The notes beneath the pieces were generated by a model. The model searched no databases. It was not told the DNA's origin and worked only from the letters and a program-made list of their open reading frames with translations. The position numbers and the translations under genes are program-made. From NCBI GenBank assembly GCA_018645365.1, contig JABGOP010000011.1, positions 1 to 43,534 on the forward strand: a stretch of DNA of 43,534 nt. The letters run 5' to 3'. Shown one piece after another: positions 41,627-43,534 of this stretch. Every line of letters begins with the position of its first letter. Position 1 is the stretch's first letter. Source of the DNA: Candidatus Cloacimonadota bacterium. GTDB taxonomy: Bacteria > Cloacimonadota > Cloacimonadia > Cloacimonadales > TCS61.

Positions 41627-42235
41627 TTACCTCATCTTTTCTTTTATTTTTTTCAATCTATTTTCAAAATCAGAAGTTTCCATAAAGTGGCGAACGAGAC
41701 AAAGATTTTTCGCACCAACTTGGAGAACTTCATCTATATTTCCTGGAAAAATTCCTCCAATTGCAATAACTGGAATTTCAGCAAATTTCAAAACTGTTTG
41801 CAGATTCTTCGTACCAACGGTTGGGTCTGGAATTATCTTTGTGGTAGTTGGAAAAACTGGTCCAAAACCAATGTAATCTGGCTTTTGTGAGATTGCATCT
41901 TGTGCTTGTTGAATGGAATGAGTGGAAAGTCCTATCTTTATCTTTTTGCCGACAATTTTGCGTGCTTCCGAGATGGTTAAATCGGTTTGTCCCAAATGCA
42001 GATAGTCTGCATTGCAAAGCATCGCAATGTCGGGTCTGTCATTGATGACAAAATTTGTCTTTGTCCCTTTTGTGATACTAATAATCTCGCGTGCCGCTTG
42101 CAAAAGCTGACGGTCTGTAAGATGTTTTTCGCGGAGTTGAAGCATCGTAACTTCATTTCTAACGCAAATTTCTGCGATTTCACGGTACGACAACACCGGT
42201 TTGGTGATAATAACATAAATTCCAAAATTTTCCAT
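41627..42235 (-). CDS. thiE: Thiamine-phosphate synthase
   Basis: The 202-residue enzyme has MLQLREKHLTDRQLLQAARE, FVINDRPDIAMLCNADYLHL, GQTDLTISEARKIVG, GFGPVFPTTTK and VIAIGGIFPGN, the ThiE core. It joins HMP diphosphate with thiazole phosphate to give thiamine phosphate. First gene of the operon, directly behind a TPP riboswitch. Thiazole-branch genes (thiG, thiH, thiF, thiS) are not in view. Confidence 0.96.
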   Translation of the reverse strand: MENFGIYVIITKPVLSYREIAEICVRNEVTMLQLREKHLTDRQLLQAAREIISITKGTKTNFVINDRPDIAMLCNADYLHLGQTDLTISEARKIVGKKIKIGLSTHSIQQAQDAISQKPDYIGFGPVFPTTTKIIPDPTVGTKNLQTVLKFAEIPVIAIGGIFPGNIDEVLQVGAKNLCLVRHFMETSDFENRLKKIKEKMR

Positions 42236-42267
42236 TTATATCCTCAAGTTTGAGGAACTTCAAAATA
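42236..42267 (-). promoter_or_regulatory. Translational expression platform of the TPP riboswitch
   Basis: On the minus strand TCCTCA pairs with TGAGGA (42241-42256), which is the Shine-Dalgarno GAGGA six bases before the thiE ATG. The same TTCCTC can instead pair with GAGGAA of the aptamer (42281-42286). This gives a choice between masked and free Shine-Dalgarno. Confidence 0.75.
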
Positions 42268-42352
42268 GCAAAGATTTGCCTTCCTCCGCCAGCATTATCT
42301 GGATCAGGTCAAAGGGTCTAATCTCAGCCCGTCTTCGAGCACCCCACTTTTG
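42268..42352 (-). promoter_or_regulatory. TPP riboswitch (THI element)
   Basis: The minus strand has the conserved pieces in order: GGGGTGCTC, GGGCTGAGA, CCCTTTGACCTGATC, CAGATAATGCTGG and CGGAGGAAGGC. These match the thiamine diphosphate aptamer. It lies between a TTGACG box and thiE, so it controls thiE-thiC-thiD. The outer P1 boundaries are approximate. Confidence 0.95.
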
Positions 42353-42357
42353 TGCCA

Positions 42358-42384
42358 ACTTCTTCATAAACTTTGTGACGTCAA
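42358..42384 (-). promoter_or_regulatory. Promoter of the thi operon
   Basis: TTGACG (42379-42384) lies just before the aptamer, with TTTATGAAG downstream. The position is right for transcription starting a few bases upstream of the riboswitch. Confidence 0.4.
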
Positions 42385-42406
42385 CAAAAATAGTGCAGTT
42401 TATGAT

Positions 42407-42434
42407 TTGACAGAATTTTCGAGATTTTGTGAGT
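42407..42434 (+). promoter_or_regulatory. Promoter of mnmA
   Basis: TTGACA (42407-42412) starts 52 nt before the ATG at 42459; GATTTTG follows 11 bases after the box. It diverges from the thi promoter. Confidence 0.5.
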
Positions 42435-42458
42435 TACATTCACAGAAGGAGATTTTTG

Positions 42459-43487
42459 ATGAAAAGTGTGTTGGTTGGCATGAGTGGGGGTGTGGATAGT
42501 GCTGTAGCCGCATTATTACTGAAAAAACAGGGATATAGAGTAGTCGGTTATACTCTGAAATTCGGAGAAGAAAACAACAAATGTTGCAAAGTAGATGACG
42601 CACGCTTAGTTTCAAACCAAATTGGGATTGAATATCTAACCATCGACATTTACGAAGAATTTGAAGAAAATATCATTCAATACTTCATTGCAGAATATTT
42701 GCATGGGAAAACACCGAGTCCGTGTCCTATCTGCAACCTTTTTAAATTTGGGGTAGGACTTCAATATGCCCAAGAAAATGGGATAGATTTTATTGCGACT
42801 GGACATTATGCAACGATTGAAAACGATAAACTTTATGCGGCACCCTCGCCGAAAGACCAAGCTTATTTTTTGAGCCGACTATCCAAAAATATTTTCGATA
42901 AAATTTTACTCCCGCTCGGTGAATATTCAAAAAATGAAATCCGTGAAATTGCGGAAAAAAACAACTTAATCGTTGCTAATAAAAAAGATAGCCAAGATAT
43001 TTGTTTTGTGGAAGATGACTATCGAGACTTTTTGCAAACGCGAAATGTAAAACCAAAGACAGGTGAAATTATCAATGTGGATGGCGAGAAGATTGGCGAG
43101 CATTTGGGGGTTTGGAACTTTACGGTTGGGCAGAGATTTCGAAAGGGTGGTCTCCCTCAAAAGATGTATATAACCGCAATAAACGCTACAGAAAATCAAA
43201 TTACGATTGGGGAAGAAAGCGAATTGTTCAAAGACGAGATTTACTGTTCAGACTTGAATTTACTCGTTGATGAAAGCTTCTTCAAAAAACAACTTTTCGT
43301 CAAGGTGCGCTCGCGCGATGAATATCACCCGTGTGTTGCCAAAACACTGGAATCAAATGGCGTAATTATCAAATTTGACGACCCTGTTCGCGACATTTCG
43401 GCGGGACAACTGGCAGTTTTATATCACAAAGCGTCGGACGAAAAGATGATGGTGGTGGGGAGTGGCTGGATAGAAAAAGGCAACTAA
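42459..43487 (+). CDS. mnmA: tRNA-specific 2-thiouridylase
   Basis: The start at 42459 (MKSVLVGMSGGVDS) has AAGGAG 7 nt upstream; a longer frame begins in the promoter and is rejected. The 342-residue enzyme has the PP-loop GMSGGVDSAVAALLL, the catalytic Cys in TPSPCPICN, ATGHYATI, DQAYFLSRLS, the second catalytic Cys in KKDSQDICFV, and FTVGQRFRKGGLPQKMYI. It adds the 2-thio group to U34 of tRNA for Lys, Glu and Gln. Length is a little short of the usual 360-370. The last 47 bases of the window show nothing else. Confidence 0.96.
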   Translation: MKSVLVGMSGGVDSAVAALLLKKQGYRVVGYTLKFGEENNKCCKVDDARLVSNQIGIEYLTIDIYEEFEENIIQYFIAEYLHGKTPSPCPICNLFKFGVGLQYAQENGIDFIATGHYATIENDKLYAAPSPKDQAYFLSRLSKNIFDKILLPLGEYSKNEIREIAEKNNLIVANKKDSQDICFVEDDYRDFLQTRNVKPKTGEIINVDGEKIGEHLGVWNFTVGQRFRKGGLPQKMYITAINATENQITIGEESELFKDEIYCSDLNLLVDESFFKKQLFVKVRSRDEYHPCVAKTLESNGVIIKFDDPVRDISAGQLAVLYHKASDEKMMVVGSGWIEKGN

Positions 43488-43534
43488 CCACTCCGCACTT
43501 TCTCCAAGCAAGAAGCATTAAATAAGTTAAAACC

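Noticed and set aside
1-43534. tRNA, rRNA, insertion sequence or prophage
   Set aside because: I looked for T-loop GTTCRA cloverleafs, conserved rRNA stretches, transposase-like DDE or serine recombinase proteins and phage structural genes, and saw none.

Overview
The window is AT-rich bacterial chromosome, densely packed, with long same-strand runs that overlap by 1-30 bases. The organism is most likely an uncultured Gram-negative of the Fibrobacteres-Chlorobi-Bacteroidetes superphylum, and Cloacimonadota is my best guess. The grounds are a secreted beta-helix protein with a Por/type IX-like C-terminal sorting domain, beta-barrel and lipoprotein genes, a serine-palmitoyltransferase-like enzyme, TrmFO, and short-form ThiC. 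This is inferred from protein character only. No rRNA, tRNA, transposase, integrase or CRISPR array was seen.

Layout. Positions 1-2568 hold the first codons of a gene leaving the left edge and a large secreted beta-helix protein. Positions 2569-10356 are an accessory region: a 24-bp tandem repeat; three genes (LytTR regulator, GIY-YIG-like protein, REase-like/NACHT NTPase) separated and flanked by copies of one palindromic hairpin; an unknown 246-aa protein behind a 42-bp minisatellite; an ECF-type sigma factor followed by a small secreted peptide whose start codon lies in a hairpin; a GH99 lipoprotein; and a small DUF4177-like gene sharing a 43-bp promoter block with the sigma gene. Positions 10431-18641 (minus) are housekeeping: hemW, lepB, rph, rmuC-like, a pyruvate-kinase-like gene, adenosine deaminase, nitroreductase and a DUF6588-like outer-membrane protein. 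Positions 18769-26628 (plus) carry coaBC, an SDR, DUF3108, queA, birA, an NFACT/RqcH-like gene, queC and trmFO, a run rich in tRNA modification and cofactor genes. Positions 26629-28413 hold a structured RNA-like element with a terminator, then three small lipoproteins including a Bor-like one. Positions 28431-32325 (minus) are a TPR protein, thiamine pyrophosphokinase, a pseudopilin-like protein and rocD. Positions 32477-35769 (plus) are a GT2 glycosyltransferase, surE, a COG2426 membrane protein and an SPT/KBL-like enzyme. Positions 35766-42384 (minus) are yigZ, a SWIM-SNF2 helicase and a TPP-riboswitch-controlled thiE-thiC-thiD operon. The window ends with mnmA on the plus strand.

Strongest non-gene signals: (1) a hairpin with UNCG-type loops on the coding strand that punctuates the NACHT/GIY-YIG/LytTR block, part of a two-hairpin leader duplicated before two unrelated genes; (2) a 52-nt hairpin enclosing the Shine-Dalgarno and start codon of the sigma-linked peptide gene; (3) TTGACA-type boxes 52-58 nt upstream of nine start codons, with no TATAAT but usually a T-tract; (4) a TPP riboswitch with competing pairings around the thiE ribosome-binding site.
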